From the IMG/VR virus record IMGVR_UViG_3300030110_003111, positions 1 through 28,418 of that record: a stretch of DNA of 28,418 nucleotides; one strand, given 5' to 3'. Positions 14,577 to 23,609 of the stretch are shown piece after piece. Both the position numbers and the translations under genes were made by a program. The number at the start of each line of letters is the position of its first letter. Positions within the stretch are counted from its first letter, which is position 1. Origin of the DNA: a virus. The notes under the pieces were generated by a model. The model did no database searches, was not told the origin of the DNA, and saw only the letters and a list, made by a program, of their open reading frames with translations.

Positions 14577-15905
14577 ATGACGACAGAGAGAACATGGCTT
14601 GGCGGTACATCAGTTGATGCTACTAATGCACTTAATTGGTCCCCCTCTACCCCTATCTCTCAAACTGATTCCAAACTAATTTTTACTGGTACTACAACCC
14701 ATAGTTGTGATATGAGTAGTGTGGGGGCTCAATCTTGGGAAGGTATAAAAATAAACGATAATTACTCGGGTACAATTACCTTCCCAACACAGGACATTAC
14801 CCTAACTGCTTCCGGTCTTGAAGTAAAAAAGGCAGAGAAAATAACTACTGCTAGCACTTCCGTTATTTCGTTCACCGGGGCAGCACCATTTAGTGAAGTT
14901 ACTTCTACGGGCTCTTCCGGTGATATTGGGTATTACATCAAATACGATAATACCACAGATACATCATTAGATACATCCGAAGTGGGTATGTTTACAACAA
15001 GTGCTAAAAGAGCGGGCTTTACCTTCAAGATAACGCCACAACCTAGCGCAAAAATAGGATTTATGGATGGAGTATACCCAAAAATCGTTTTAGTAAATCC
15101 TAGTAGCGGTACCGCTACGTTCAGTCCCACGTTTTTCTACAACACATATACATCTACTACAACAGTTAGAAGTAATAGTATAGGAAACATTGGGGTTAAC
15201 TGTTTGGATTTAACTGTACCATCAGCAATAACAGTTACACCAAACACTAGAAACTTCAATGACGACAAAAAATCGTTTATTTTCGATGGTCAATTAACTG
15301 TTGGGTCAACACCCTTTGATTGGGGTTATTCTTCTGTAGAGTTTGTACCTTGGCAAGCAAATACTCCTTTCCCCTGTACCGGAAGCACCTCCTTTGGTGC
15401 TTCTAGTACGTTTGTGGCTAAATACAACAAACTGGTAATAGGAGAGGCCGATACTGCATCTTATCTATTCTCTATACAAGACGCACAGAGAATAACGTGC
15501 GGTGAATTAATTATCAATGGAAGATTATACAGTAGTGGAATAGTAGGGGGCGATGATACTTCGGAAATACACTGTCTGAAAAGACCGCAAATAAATGGTG
15601 ATTGGAATTTTACCCAAATATCAGATGGGGTATATAGGGCTAAGGGTACTTCTGAAAAATTAGGAGTTCCTTATGGTGGGACAGGACTTACTGCTGTTTC
15701 AGACAACTCTTTACTATATGGTAACGTACAGGGAGAACTTTCTACCTTAGCAATAGGTAGTTCGGGACAAGTCTTACAAGTCGGTAGTGGGGGTAGTCCT
15801 GAATGGGGTAGCGGTAGTGCTGGCGGTTCCGGTACAGGGTTGATAGACATAGGTTCATTAGCAAATGACCAAGATGTAACAATAGAAATGGGGACTTTAG
15901 TATAG
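14577..15905 (+). CDS. Beta-rich tail-fibre or adhesin protein
   Basis: A 442-residue protein. The N-terminal part begins Thr-Glu-Arg-Thr-Trp-Leu-Gly-Gly-Thr-Ser, then Ala-Leu-Asn-Trp-Ser-Pro, a motif typical of secreted beta-helix or autotransporter-like adhesins. Residues about 20-345 are Thr/Ser/Gly-rich beta strands. Near 363-410 it has a Pro-Tyr-Gly-Gly-Thr-Gly-Leu-Thr motif, followed by Leu-Leu-Tyr-Gly and Gln-Val-Leu-Gln-Val-Gly, a repeat well known in phage fibres. It immediately precedes the collagen-like fibre and has AGGTAGTGA upstream of the start. It probably forms part of the adsorption apparatus, perhaps joining the tail to the longer fibre. Confidence 0.7.
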   Translation: MTTERTWLGGTSVDATNALNWSPSTPISQTDSKLIFTGTTTHSCDMSSVGAQSWEGIKINDNYSGTITFPTQDITLTASGLEVKKAEKITTASTSVISFTGAAPFSEVTSTGSSGDIGYYIKYDNTTDTSLDTSEVGMFTTSAKRAGFTFKITPQPSAKIGFMDGVYPKIVLVNPSSGTATFSPTFFYNTYTSTTTVRSNSIGNIGVNCLDLTVPSAITVTPNTRNFNDDKKSFIFDGQLTVGSTPFDWGYSSVEFVPWQANTPFPCTGSTSFGASSTFVAKYNKLVIGEADTASYLFSIQDAQRITCGELIINGRLYSSGIVGGDDTSEIHCLKRPQINGDWNFTQISDGVYRAKGTSEKLGVPYGGTGLTAVSDNSLLYGNVQGELSTLAIGSSGQVLQVGSGGSPEWGSGSAGGSGTGLIDIGSLANDQDVTIEMGTLV

Positions 15906-15914
15906 GTGATATAA

Positions 15915-18900
15915 ATGCCACTCTCAAATAACAAGAACTTAATTACTGGTAGTACCAGTGATAGAGCAGGTGTTACCCCCCATAAGGAACAAATGTTCCT
16001 AGATACGGGAGCCGGTTCGGCCGCCAACGGTATTTTCGTAGGTGATGGTGCTACTGCCGGAGGACATGCACTAGATGTTAGGCCGACAACCACCAAAACA
16101 GCAGATTATACCTTCGTAAGAGGCGACGAAGCCCTTATGTTGATAATGAACTCAAGTAGTGCGGAAGCAGTTACAATTCCTCCCTTTTCTAGTGTTCCTT
16201 TCCCTGCTGGAAAGACTGAATTACAGGTAATGAATATCAATACTGGAACGGTGACATTGACCGCCGGTTCAGGAGTTACTTTGAATGGTACAACACTTAC
16301 TTTAGGACAGTATGATAAGACATACATTAGACATACTTCTACTCAAGATACATGGATTGCTTATCAAAATAACGCTACCGGACCCACTGGTCCCGCCGGT
16401 CCCACGGGACCTGCGGGTCCTACTGGACCGGGTGGCCCTACTGGTCCTACTGGACCGACCGGTCCTAGTGGCCCTACTGGTGCTGGTGGCCCTCCGGGTC
16501 CTACCGGAAGTACGGGGTCTAGCGGTCCCCCCGGACCTGACGGCCCCACAGGCTCAACTGGCCTCACTGGTCCTGTTGGACCCACAGGCCCCACTGGTGC
16601 TGCCGGACCGCCGGGACCCACTGGTGCAGGGGGACCTACTGGGCCTACTGGACCTACTGGTCCCGATGGCAAAAGACAGGGACCAAACCAATCATTTAGT
16701 ACAACAACAACCGATTCTGACCCCGGAGCAGATACATTTAGATTTGACCACGGAACATTTGCCTCTATAACCAAGATATTCATAGACGATAGTGCGGACG
16801 GGGATATACAAGCATGGATGAGAACTTGGGATGATTCCTCAAGCACTAGAAAAGGAACCCTTGTTTATTCATCTTTAGATTCTGCAACTGCTGATACTAT
16901 CATATTTACGGTAACTGCTGTTACAGAAGCGACTGGATATTTCAAGATAGATGTTATTCCTATAGCCGGTGCAGTACCAAGCAACGCAAGTAAATGGGTT
17001 TTTGGTTTCTCTACTACTGGAAATATAGGAGTAGCGGGCCCAAGTGGACCCACTGGGCCTGATGGCCCTACAGGACCTACAGGAGCCGGCGGACCGACAG
17101 GTCCTACAGGAGCCGGTGGTCCACCGGGACCAACAGGACCTACAGGACCCGCTTCTTCTGTAGCAGGTCCCACCGGACCGACAGGCCCCGCAGGACCGCC
17201 GGGACCACAAGGAGATACGGGCGCAACTGGCGCAGCGGGACCCACGGGAGGCACAGGCCCCACTGGACCCACCGGTCCTGCCGGTAGTACAGGCCCTAGT
17301 GGACCTACGGGTCCTACAGGACCCACTGGACCAACTGGCCCGGACGGTAATTTCGGCGGTGCTTCTTTCAAATATGACTTTGATACTGCCACCACTGACG
17401 CAGACCCCGGTGCAGGTAAAATTAGATTAAATAACTCAACACAAAATGCTGCCACAGCCATTTACATTGATGATAGCGATTTAGATGGTAGTGATATACA
17501 ATCCTTTATGAGAACCATTGATGACTCAAGTTCTACAATAAAGGGTCATGTAAAAATTAGTAATTTAACAGATGCCAGCCAATTCATAATTTGGACTATC
17601 TCTGCGCTTGCAGAAGATTCAGGTTGGTTTGATATAACTGTAAGTCCTATTGATTCTTCTGCTACTAGTCCGTTTTCTTCGGGAGAAGACGTTATTGTTA
17701 CTTTTGCGCGTACTGGTGATAAGGGAGACACTGGTGCTAGTGGACCCACAGGACCCTCCGGACCTACAGGACCAACAGGAGCCCAAGGACCTGCCGGACC
17801 TACTGGTTCTGCTGGACCCGAAGGACCTACTGGCCCTACTGGTGGCTCAGGACCACCCGGACCAACGGGTTCTACTGGACCACCGGGACCCGATGGTGCA
17901 GATTCTACTGTAGCCGGACCACCCGGCCCAACCGGCTCGGCCGGCCCAACAGGACCCACAGGCCCCGGCGGAGATACCGGTGCTGCTGGACCCCCCGGTC
18001 CGACGGGTCCCGCCGGTCCTGCCGGAAGCACTGGTCCAACAGGCCCAAGTGGCCCTACGGGTAGTACAGGTGCGGCTGCTGGCTTTGGAACGCCAACAGC
18101 AAGCACGGGACCTATAGGAATAACCGCGAGTGGACCGGACACGGCTAAGATATTCGCTTTCTCAATACCTTCCGGAGCAACTGGACCCACCGGCCCTACA
18201 GGCCCTACCGGTCCCACTGGTGCTGGTGGTCCTCCCGGCCCTGCCGGTAGTGCTGGTGGTACAGGACCGGCGGGACCAACTGGTCCTAGTGGACCTCCCG
18301 GTTCTGACGGAAGTGACGGCGGTACTGGTCCAACAGGTCCGGCAGGGGGTACTGGTCCTACTGGTCCTACCGGACCCACAGGTCCCGGTGGTTCAGCCGG
18401 CCCTACCGGCCCAACAGGACCCACGGGAGCATTTAGTGGTGCTTCTTTCAAATATGATTTCTCAACTAATACAAGCGACAGCGACCCCGGCAGTGGAAAG
18501 GTAAAGGTCAACAATGCTACACAGAACGCTGCTACTGCAATATACATCGATGACTCAGATTTGGATGGTACGGATATTCAATCGTTCCTCCGTACTATTG
18601 ATGATTCTACTTCAACAATAAAGGGTCATGTAAAAATTAGTAATCTAACTGATTCGGGTCAGTTTGTCTTATGGACCATCTCATCACTAAGCGAAGATAC
18701 TGGTTATTTCGATATAACCGTCAGTGCGGTTGATTCTTCTGCTAGTGCCCCATTTTCTGATGGAGAAGATGTGATAGTCACATTCGCAAGAACTGGTGAT
18801 AAGGGAGACACAGGACCTACTGGCCCTAGCGGACCTACTGGTCCATCCGGACCAACCGGACCTAGTGGTTCCGCTGGCCCTCCGGGTCCGACTGGTCCAA

Positions 18901-20294
18901 CAGGACCTACTGGCCCGGATGGGGATGATGGGTCTGCTGGCCCAACTGGTCCTACTGGTCCAACTGGGCCTAGTGGTCCTACCGGCCCAACCGGTACGGC
19001 AGCAGGTTTCGGTACACCAACAGCCACAACTGGGCCGATTGGAGTAACAGGAAGTGGACCCGATACCGCTAAAGTCTTCGCCTTTACAATACCGTCAGGT
19101 GCTACTGGTCCCACTGGACCAACAGGCCCCACTGGTCCAACAGGTCCCACTGGACCGGACGGTCCCGATGGACCAACAGGCCCCGGAGGTTCTACCGGAC
19201 CTACTGGACCTGCGGGTGCTGCTGCTGGCTTTGGGACACCTACTGCCAGTACAGGACCTATTGGGGTAACAGCAAGCGGACCTGCTACTGCAAAGGTATT
19301 CGCCTTCACCATTCCGTCCGGTGCTACTGGTCCTACAGGCCCTACAGGTGCGGGTGGACCACCCGGACCGGATGGACCCGACGGCCCAAGTGGACCTACT
19401 GGTTCTAGCGGTCCTCCCGGCCCTACTGGGTCAACAGGAGGGACAGGTCCTACTGGTCCAGCAGGGCCAACCGGTCCAGCAGGTCCAACAGGTTCTTTCT
19501 CCGGTACATTAACCCAAGAACTCGATGTAGGTGGCTACGACATAGTTTCTTCATCGGCTGGACCAATAGACATTAACCCTGATGGAGCAGGTAAAGTCAG
19601 AATAAACACAACAAGCACGGATGGTGTGAAGTTGGACGTTAGAGGAAATCTAAATGAAACTGTTAGCAATCTAAGAGTTCAAACCTCAATCACTAATGCT
19701 CCTCAAACCTGCTTACAGTTAATTGCGGGTTGTACTTCCAGTTCAGCCGCCGCAGGTCTTGGTGCTAAAATACAATTCAAAACAGGAGATGATGGTTATG
19801 CGGGTTATAGCGCAGGTTCAATTTACGCTTCCCGTATTGATAACTCTAATCACAGTTTAGTAATTGACCCACAAGGAACAGGAAATGTATCGCTAGGAAA
19901 CTTTGAGTTTGATGCTGACCAAACCGTAGGTTCGGGACAGGATAACTATGTCTTAACTTATGACCATTCTAACACGCACATTTCATTAGAAGAAGCCGCA
20001 AGTAGCGGTACTACGATAGTGGATGTTTCTACTACTACTACTCTAACTGCCGGACAAGACGGTGCTGTTGTTTATTGGACGGGTGGTACGTTGAATTTAC
20101 CCTCCAACTGTGCCGAAGGTATATCATTCACTATATTGAATAATGCCGCCGCTAACGCTACACCCGCCCTTAACGGAGGGTCTATAATAAGTGGTTGGAG
20201 AACCAGTTATGCTATCGCCCCTAGTGGTGCTAGGGTTTTCATATGCGTCAACAATACTGGCAGTGCTAGTGAGTGGGTACATCTAGGCGGTTGA
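15915..20294 (+). CDS. Collagen-like long tail fibre with repeated globular modules
   Basis: A 1459-residue protein. Residues 1-155 form a beta-rich attachment domain. Seven collagen blocks of Gly-Pro-Thr and related triplets (with some Gly-Pro-Pro) follow, at about 156-255, 372-479, 601-719, 756-839, 961-1026, 1063-1100 and 1137-1193. Between them lie three related globular domains (about 256-375, 479-600 and 840-960) and three copies of a short Gly-Phe-Gly-Thr-Pro module. A beta-rich C-terminal domain (about 1194-1459) ends it. Collagen triplets form triple helices, so the fibre is probably a trimer of strings and beads; it is likely the receptor-binding or spacer part of the virion. AGGTGAT lies just before ATG 15915. 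Most triplets are GPT, the type glycosylated on Thr in Bacillus BclA. A nearby 2OG oxygenase may hydroxylate it. Confidence 0.9.
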   Translation: MPLSNNKNLITGSTSDRAGVTPHKEQMFLDTGAGSAANGIFVGDGATAGGHALDVRPTTTKTADYTFVRGDEALMLIMNSSSAEAVTIPPFSSVPFPAGKTELQVMNINTGTVTLTAGSGVTLNGTTLTLGQYDKTYIRHTSTQDTWIAYQNNATGPTGPAGPTGPAGPTGPGGPTGPTGPTGPSGPTGAGGPPGPTGSTGSSGPPGPDGPTGSTGLTGPVGPTGPTGAAGPPGPTGAGGPTGPTGPTGPDGKRQGPNQSFSTTTTDSDPGADTFRFDHGTFASITKIFIDDSADGDIQAWMRTWDDSSSTRKGTLVYSSLDSATADTIIFTVTAVTEATGYFKIDVIPIAGAVPSNASKWVFGFSTTGNIGVAGPSGPTGPDGPTGPTGAGGPTGPTGAGGPPGPTGPTGPASSVAGPTGPTGPAGPPGPQGDTGATGAAGPTGGTGPTGPTGPAGSTGPSGPTGPTGPTGPTGPDGNFGGASFKYDFDTATTDADPGAGKIRLNNSTQNAATAIYIDDSDLDGSDIQSFMRTIDDSSSTIKGHVKISNLTDASQFIIWTISALAEDSGWFDITVSPIDSSATSPFSSGEDVIVTFARTGDKGDTGASGPTGPSGPTGPTGAQGPAGPTGSAGPEGPTGPTGGSGPPGPTGSTGPPGPDGADSTVAGPPGPTGSAGPTGPTGPGGDTGAAGPPGPTGPAGPAGSTGPTGPSGPTGSTGAAAGFGTPTASTGPIGITASGPDTAKIFAFSIPSGATGPTGPTGPTGPTGAGGPPGPAGSAGGTGPAGPTGPSGPPGSDGSDGGTGPTGPAGGTGPTGPTGPTGPGGSAGPTGPTGPTGAFSGASFKYDFSTNTSDSDPGSGKVKVNNATQNAATAIYIDDSDLDGTDIQSFLRTIDDSTSTIKGHVKISNLTDSGQFVLWTISSLSEDTGYFDITVSAVDSSASAPFSDGEDVIVTFARTGDKGDTGPTGPSGPTGPSGPTGPSGSAGPPGPTGPTGPTGPDGDDGSAGPTGPTGPTGPSGPTGPTGTAAGFGTPTATTGPIGVTGSGPDTAKVFAFTIPSGATGPTGPTGPTGPTGPTGPDGPDGPTGPGGSTGPTGPAGAAAGFGTPTASTGPIGVTASGPATAKVFAFTIPSGATGPTGPTGAGGPPGPDGPDGPSGPTGSSGPPGPTGSTGGTGPTGPAGPTGPAGPTGSFSGTLTQELDVGGYDIVSSSAGPIDINPDGAGKVRINTTSTDGVKLDVRGNLNETVSNLRVQTSITNAPQTCLQLIAGCTSSSAAAGLGAKIQFKTGDDGYAGYSAGSIYASRIDNSNHSLVIDPQGTGNVSLGNFEFDADQTVGSGQDNYVLTYDHSNTHISLEEAASSGTTIVDVSTTTTLTAGQDGAVVYWTGGTLNLPSNCAEGISFTILNNAAANATPALNGGSIISGWRTSYAIAPSGARVFICVNNTGSASEWVHLGG
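16380..19494 (+). repeat. Collagen-type GPT codon repeat tract with interspersed domains
   Basis: Triplet repeats GGN-CCN-ACN and related codons occupy about 16380-16683, 17031-17350, 17715-18072, 18180-18432, 18797-18999, 19101-19215 and 19324-19494. Codon third positions vary freely (GGT, GGA, GGC, GGG; CCT, CCC, CCA, CCG), so exact DNA repetition is low although the protein is repetitive. The variation should limit recombination-driven shrinkage. Confidence 0.85.
17351..17715 (+). repeat. Globular module copy B, paralogous to copy at 18433-18797
   Basis: The encoded module starts with Gly-Ala-Ser-Phe-Lys-Tyr-Asp-Phe and ends with Thr-Gly-Asp-Lys-Gly-Asp. The second copy lies exactly 1080 bases further on with no internal gap, and a more distant copy (A) lies at 16683-17037. 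Two DNA blocks of perfect identity stand out: 30 bases (17535-17564 with 18615-18644) and 20 bases (17712-17731 with 18792-18811). Elsewhere codons differ synonymously. Confidence 0.8.
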
Positions 20295-20298
20295 TAGA

Positions 20299-21150
20299 AT
20301 GAATATGGGTATGTCCGGAGCAGTAATAGTGGCCGGACAAGAAGTTTTGCTTGACCCTAGTGATTGGGATAACTGTCCTGCGGGAAGTGCCGTTTCTGTT
20401 CTTGATAACCCCCAACGTGTCGGTGGCGCACCTGATATATTGCTTGGGACTACTGAAACACCACTCTATCCCGATGTTTCATCCACTCCCAAATATTTCC
20501 AGTGGGATTATGATATGGATGATACAGATAATGGAGCAGTACAAGCACTTAGGCTTGAGATATGGAAAAATGGACTTCCTTCCGGTGCGGGGGGTTCGGG
20601 GACACAACTGACACATTCTGATGGATTCTATGGTTGGGATGGATATTACATGAATGGAAACACGGTAGGGTCTTCCAGTGAAAACATGAAATACGGTATA
20701 GGAAGAGGACCGATTCATTCTCAATGGGTCTATATGAGTATTAGTGCATCAGATTTTAGTTCATGGGTTAACAGTTCATCAGCAGTAGCCCCAATGTATC
20801 TATTTTCCTTTGGTAGATATTCGGCTTCAACCGTAACTAATTTAGAATGGGAGTGGGAAAGGGTTGTAATTACAACTAGTTTTGGAACCAGTGGTTGCGT
20901 TTTTCAGTTGGGGTCGTCATTTGCTTCTGTTGACGACAATGACGGAACACAAGTCAATTCAACAGACCCCCTAATAGGTATAGGAAATGCTGATGCTTTC
21001 TATATTGCCTTTGGTGGAGGAAGAGGGTCAACAGTTACTCCATCATCCGGAGAATATTGCGAAGGAAAAATTAGATTGAAAAGAACATGGACCAATACAG
21101 GAGCAGTTATCTATTCAGACTATGTAAATTTTAGGATTGATTTCACATGA
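20299..21150 (+). CDS. Beta-rich protein of unknown function next to the fibre
   Basis: A 283-residue protein I do not recognise. It is rich in Gly, Ser, Trp and Tyr, and reads as alternating strands throughout (Trp-Glu-Trp-Glu-Arg near 195), with few Lys. A concanavalin-like lectin or tip domain would fit, but no motif proves it. It follows the fibre after four bases and overlaps the methyltransferase start (ATGA), so it belongs to the same expression unit. A fibre tip, fibre chaperone or lectin role is the best inference. Several in-frame ATG codons (20299, 20305 and 20311) make the exact start uncertain. Confidence 0.6.
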   Translation: MNMGMSGAVIVAGQEVLLDPSDWDNCPAGSAVSVLDNPQRVGGAPDILLGTTETPLYPDVSSTPKYFQWDYDMDDTDNGAVQALRLEIWKNGLPSGAGGSGTQLTHSDGFYGWDGYYMNGNTVGSSSENMKYGIGRGPIHSQWVYMSISASDFSSWVNSSSAVAPMYLFSFGRYSASTVTNLEWEWERVVITTSFGTSGCVFQLGSSFASVDDNDGTQVNSTDPLIGIGNADAFYIAFGGGRGSTVTPSSGEYCEGKIRLKRTWTNTGAVIYSDYVNFRIDFT

Positions 21151-21695
21151 GTAGAGTAGAAGTAGATATTCCCGCCGGGAAGTCGGGAATATATGAAGTT
21201 GCTAACTACAGTAATGAAACCACAAATAAAAACTGGCAAGTGTACCTAGAACTAAAGAGCGAATCACATTCTTCTTACAAGGTACTACTAAAGGATGGAT
21301 GTCCGATGCCAATAATGCAAGATTCAGAAGGAGAATATAACGAACACCAGTGGTTATGGGATAATGCTACAGGTGACGTACTAATAGCAGGTTTAGGTAT
21401 AGGTCTTGTTAATGAAATGCTAATTAATAATGATAATGTAACTTCTGTTACAATAGTGGAAATATCACAAGATGTAATCGACTTGGTTTGGGACCACTGT
21501 AAGAAAGACGGTAGGTTCAATTTAGTTAAGGCTGATATAGAAACTTGGGAAATACCGGATGGTTCGTCGTGGGATGTTGCGTGGTTTGACTCATGGATTA
21601 GCGACAACCCCCTAAATACAACGGAATACAAAGACTTAATCAATACCAAATTTGATTCATATTGTAATAAGATGGGTTTTTGGGGTTCTCTCTAA
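21147..21695 (+). CDS. SAM-dependent methyltransferase-like protein (Rossmann fold, spermidine-synthase type)
   Basis: A 182-residue protein. Residues 77-88 form the glycine-rich SAM motif (Asp-Val-Leu-Ile-Ala-Gly-Leu-Gly-Ile-Gly), with acidic Glu105 at the end of the next strand (Val-Thr-Ile-Val-Glu-Ile) to hold the ribose. Asp130 and the Trp-Phe-Asp148 segment follow. This order matches class I methyltransferases of the spermidine synthase-like type; the protein is short and lacks later elements, so it may be a reduced form or have lost activity. It overlaps the upstream gene (ATGA) and lies between the fibre and the oxygenase. Substrate unknown; methylating a fibre protein is a hypothesis. 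Confidence 0.7.
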   Translation: MSRVEVDIPAGKSGIYEVANYSNETTNKNWQVYLELKSESHSSYKVLLKDGCPMPIMQDSEGEYNEHQWLWDNATGDVLIAGLGIGLVNEMLINNDNVTSVTIVEISQDVIDLVWDHCKKDGRFNLVKADIETWEIPDGSSWDVAWFDSWISDNPLNTTEYKDLINTKFDSYCNKMGFWGSL

Positions 21696-21760
21696 TGGAA
21701 TATGACGGGGACCCAATTTGGGTAAAGGTTCTCCGAATAATAGGTGTTATAACCAATTAG
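21695..21760 (+). CDS. Possible 21-residue micro-ORF in the gap after the methyltransferase
   Basis: The methyltransferase stop overlaps an ATG as TAATG, the same coupling used by several firm genes here, and a 21-codon frame follows (Met-Glu-Tyr-Asp-Gly-Asp-Pro-Ile-Trp-Val-Lys, ending Ile-Thr-Asn). It might be translated by re-initiation. Its size makes chance likely. Confidence 0.2.
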   Translation: MEYDGDPIWVKVLRIIGVITN

Positions 21761-21789
21761 ACTAAATACGAGGATAAGAAGGTACGTAC

Positions 21790-22374
21790 ATGCTTGAATA
21801 CCCACAATGGATAATGTATGAGTCATTCTTAACCGAAGAGGAATGCGATGAACTATTAGACATAGGATTGTCATACCCCCCACATATGGGCTCTACATTT
21901 AGAACCGGAGAAGAAGAATCGCATGATGAAGAAAACCACGGACATAGAAAGACCCAAATTAGGTGGGTTCCGTTTGATGAAACGATAACAAAAAATATAT
22001 TCTCTAAATTAAGTGAACTAGCGGTCGAAACAAACGAACAATATTTCAATGTTGATTTCGATTTTATGCCCCCATTACAATTCACAGAATATCTAGAACC
22101 GGGACACCACTACGACTTTCATCATGATATTGATTGGAATAGACAAGACGGCAGAAATCGAAAATTGAGTATGGTGATACAGTTAACAGACCCTAGTGAG
22201 TATGAGGGTGGAGATTTACTTTTCAGACACCATGTAAATCCCGATGAAGCAGCCCTAAAGAAAAGAGGCACCATAATATTCTTCCTTCCTTATAGAGAAC
22301 ACGCGGTAACACCTATTACCGACGGTATTAGGAGAAGTTTCGTGGGTTGGTTTGAAGGACCCAATTGGCGATAA
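21790..22374 (+). CDS. Prolyl-4-hydroxylase-like 2-oxoglutarate/Fe(II) oxygenase
   Basis: A 194-residue enzyme of the P4H/PKHD type. The iron triad is complete: His111-x-Asp113 in YDFHHD and distal His171 in the Arg-Glu-His-Ala-Val-Thr-Pro segment; Arg181 or Arg182 (Gly-Ile-Arg-Arg-Ser-Phe) should bind 2-oxoglutarate. The Arg-Lys-Leu-Ser-Met-Val-Ile-Gln-Leu segment followed by Tyr-Glu-Gly-Gly-Asp is typical of this group. These enzymes hydroxylate proline or lysine in proteins. The collagen-like fibre four genes upstream, with many Gly-Pro-Thr and some Gly-Pro-Pro triplets, is an obvious candidate substrate, but 2OG oxygenases of other specificity are also common beside viral fibres. AAGGT lies upstream of the start. 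About 30 bases separate it from the gene before the micro-ORF. Confidence 0.85.
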   Translation: MLEYPQWIMYESFLTEEECDELLDIGLSYPPHMGSTFRTGEEESHDEENHGHRKTQIRWVPFDETITKNIFSKLSELAVETNEQYFNVDFDFMPPLQFTEYLEPGHHYDFHHDIDWNRQDGRNRKLSMVIQLTDPSEYEGGDLLFRHHVNPDEAALKKRGTIIFFLPYREHAVTPITDGIRRSFVGWFEGPNWR

Positions 22375-22404
22375 TTCATCTATCACCAAAGATAGTTACG
22401 TACT

Positions 22405-22758
22405 ATGAGAGATAGCACCATAGCATATTTTATTGCGTTTATTTTCTTGGCTACGTTAGTAACCCCTAGTCATTACACCACCCCACAAGGCGTAGTAAAT
22501 CCATTGGATTGTTCCACAATATATGGAACGGTAGTAGGTAAGACACAGGACGAAACCGGAAACATTCTCTATGTAGATTTGGATTACAAAAATGAAATAA
22601 GGGGCTATCGGGTATATGTGAGCCCGGAGTCCTACCAAGAATTCAATCTCAATGAAACATATCACGAAAAAATATGTAATACATGGGATTATGATGTTGG
22701 GGTAGAAAACCTCATAAACAATCTTACTGCTTGGGGTATCGTGGAGTTGCTATCGTGA
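22405..22758 (+). CDS. Small exported or membrane-anchored protein
   Basis: A 117-residue protein. Residues about 5-22 are hydrophobic and look like a signal anchor or signal peptide. The rest is acidic, with two cysteines (about 36 and 92) that could form a disulfide, and with N-x-S/T sequons (Asn-Glu-Thr and Asn-Leu-Thr). It is unrelated to families I know. A surface or envelope location is likely. The stop overlaps a GTG start of the next gene (GTGA). Confidence 0.55.
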   Translation: MRDSTIAYFIAFIFLATLVTPSHYTTPQGVVNPLDCSTIYGTVVGKTQDETGNILYVDLDYKNEIRGYRVYVSPESYQEFNLNETYHEKICNTWDYDVGVENLINNLTAWGIVELLS

Positions 22759-22952
22759 GTGATTCTTGGGAGCCAAAACGGGTTTTGAGGGCGGGTAAAA
22801 TTGTATATATGCCTCCCGAAAAATCATTTACCAATGTGAACATTGAAGAGACACCCCATGGCTACAAGATTTACCGGAAGGGGTCGGACAAGGCATTTAC
22901 TGTAATACCGACCTCTGCTATGAAACAAATTGTTTATGAAAGAGAGGGATGA
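22755..22952 (+). CDS. Small basic protein, unknown function
   Basis: A 65-residue protein starting with GTG 22755, which overlaps the previous stop (GTGA); GGAG about eight bases upstream supports this. It is basic with a Tyr-Lys-Ile-Tyr-Arg-Lys centre. No motif is recognised. Its 3' end is coupled to the next gene by an ATGA overlap. Confidence 0.5.
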   Translation: MSDSWEPKRVLRAGKIVYMPPEKSFTNVNIEETPHGYKIYRKGSDKAFTVIPTSAMKQIVYEREG

Positions 22953-23329
22953 AAATGTTGGAGAATAATACAACAATAGAAGAGTGTGTGGTAGATTGTA
23001 TAGAGGCGGCTTCATCGTCCCTCCTTGATGATATAGAGGTAATATTGATTTCTATAGGTGTGTTGCTTGGTATTGCCGTTTGGGCAAAGCAGAAGTATGC
23101 GTCTATGATGGCCGATGGTAGCATCAGCCTAGAAGAATTGGTTGACTCAGTAGGAGAGGCCAAGGAAAAGGCCGCAGAAGCAGAAGAGGCAATTGAGGAC
23201 ATAGAGAAGGCTCTTTCTTCTCACAATGTCTCTGAATTGAAGGCTATGCTAAAGGAAGCAGGTCTTTCCGTTAGCGGGAAGAAGGCAGACCTTGTTGCTA
23301 GGCTTGAAGCACACAGAAACAGCGAATAA
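22949..23329 (+). CDS. Membrane protein with C-terminal SAP domain
   Basis: A 126-residue protein. One membrane helix lies at about residues 28-48 (Ile-Glu-Val-Ile-Leu-Ile-Ser-Ile-Gly-Val), then an Ala/Glu coiled-coil, then a SAP-type domain at about 88-124 (Val-Ser-Glu-Leu-Lys-Ala-Met-Leu-Lys-Glu-Ala-Gly-Leu, then Lys-Lys-Ala-Asp-Leu-Val). SAP domains bind DNA. A DNA-binding domain tied to a membrane is unusual in a tailed virus and suggests it bridges viral DNA or the nucleoid and the membrane. Start is ATG 22949 (ATGA overlap) or ATG 22955, which lies six bases after GAGGG; the second is as good. Confidence 0.65.
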   Translation: MKMLENNTTIEECVVDCIEAASSSLLDDIEVILISIGVLLGIAVWAKQKYASMMADGSISLEELVDSVGEAKEKAAEAEEAIEDIEKALSSHNVSELKAMLKEAGLSVSGKKADLVARLEAHRNSE

Positions 23330-23353
23330 CGGGGTCCATAAGGACGTGCCTAG

Positions 23354-23605
23354 ATGAGCAAAGAAGAAGTTTTTGATATAAGACTTACTAACGTCGAAAC
23401 CCGCCTAGATAAGCACGAAGAAATGCTTTCCACTATGCTAGAACAGCACGGAGAGATGAAAACTGGTATAACAGAAGTGGCTACTGAACTCAGAGTCACT
23501 AATGAAATACTAAATACAATGATGAGACACCAACAGAGAATAGTTATGTCTCTAATAGCAATAATCAGCGGGGTTTTACTTGGGGCTAACTACATCCTTG
23601 GGTGA
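23354..23605 (+). CDS. Coiled-coil protein with C-terminal membrane helix, holin-like (XhlA type)
   Basis: An 83-residue protein: a heptad coiled coil at about 8-58 (Leu-Thr-Asn-Val-Glu-Thr-Arg-Leu pattern) followed by a single hydrophobic helix at about 62-82. This plan is that of XhlA-like membrane-lysis proteins, where the coil sits on one side of the membrane. It may serve lysis or anchor a complex to the host membrane. The size and plan match, but no unique signature is visible. Confidence 0.6.
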   Translation: MSKEEVFDIRLTNVETRLDKHEEMLSTMLEQHGEMKTGITEVATELRVTNEILNTMMRHQQRIVMSLIAIISGVLLGANYILG

Positions 23606-23609
23606 GACG

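Noticed and set aside
16364-19312. Long minus-strand frames with Gly-Pro-Val repeats opposite the collagen gene (up to 333 codons)
   Set aside because: The complement of GGN-CCN-ACN codons is automatically open and Pro/Val/Gly-rich. No ribosome binding sites or coherent domains appear on that strand; the plus frame is continuous over 1459 codons.
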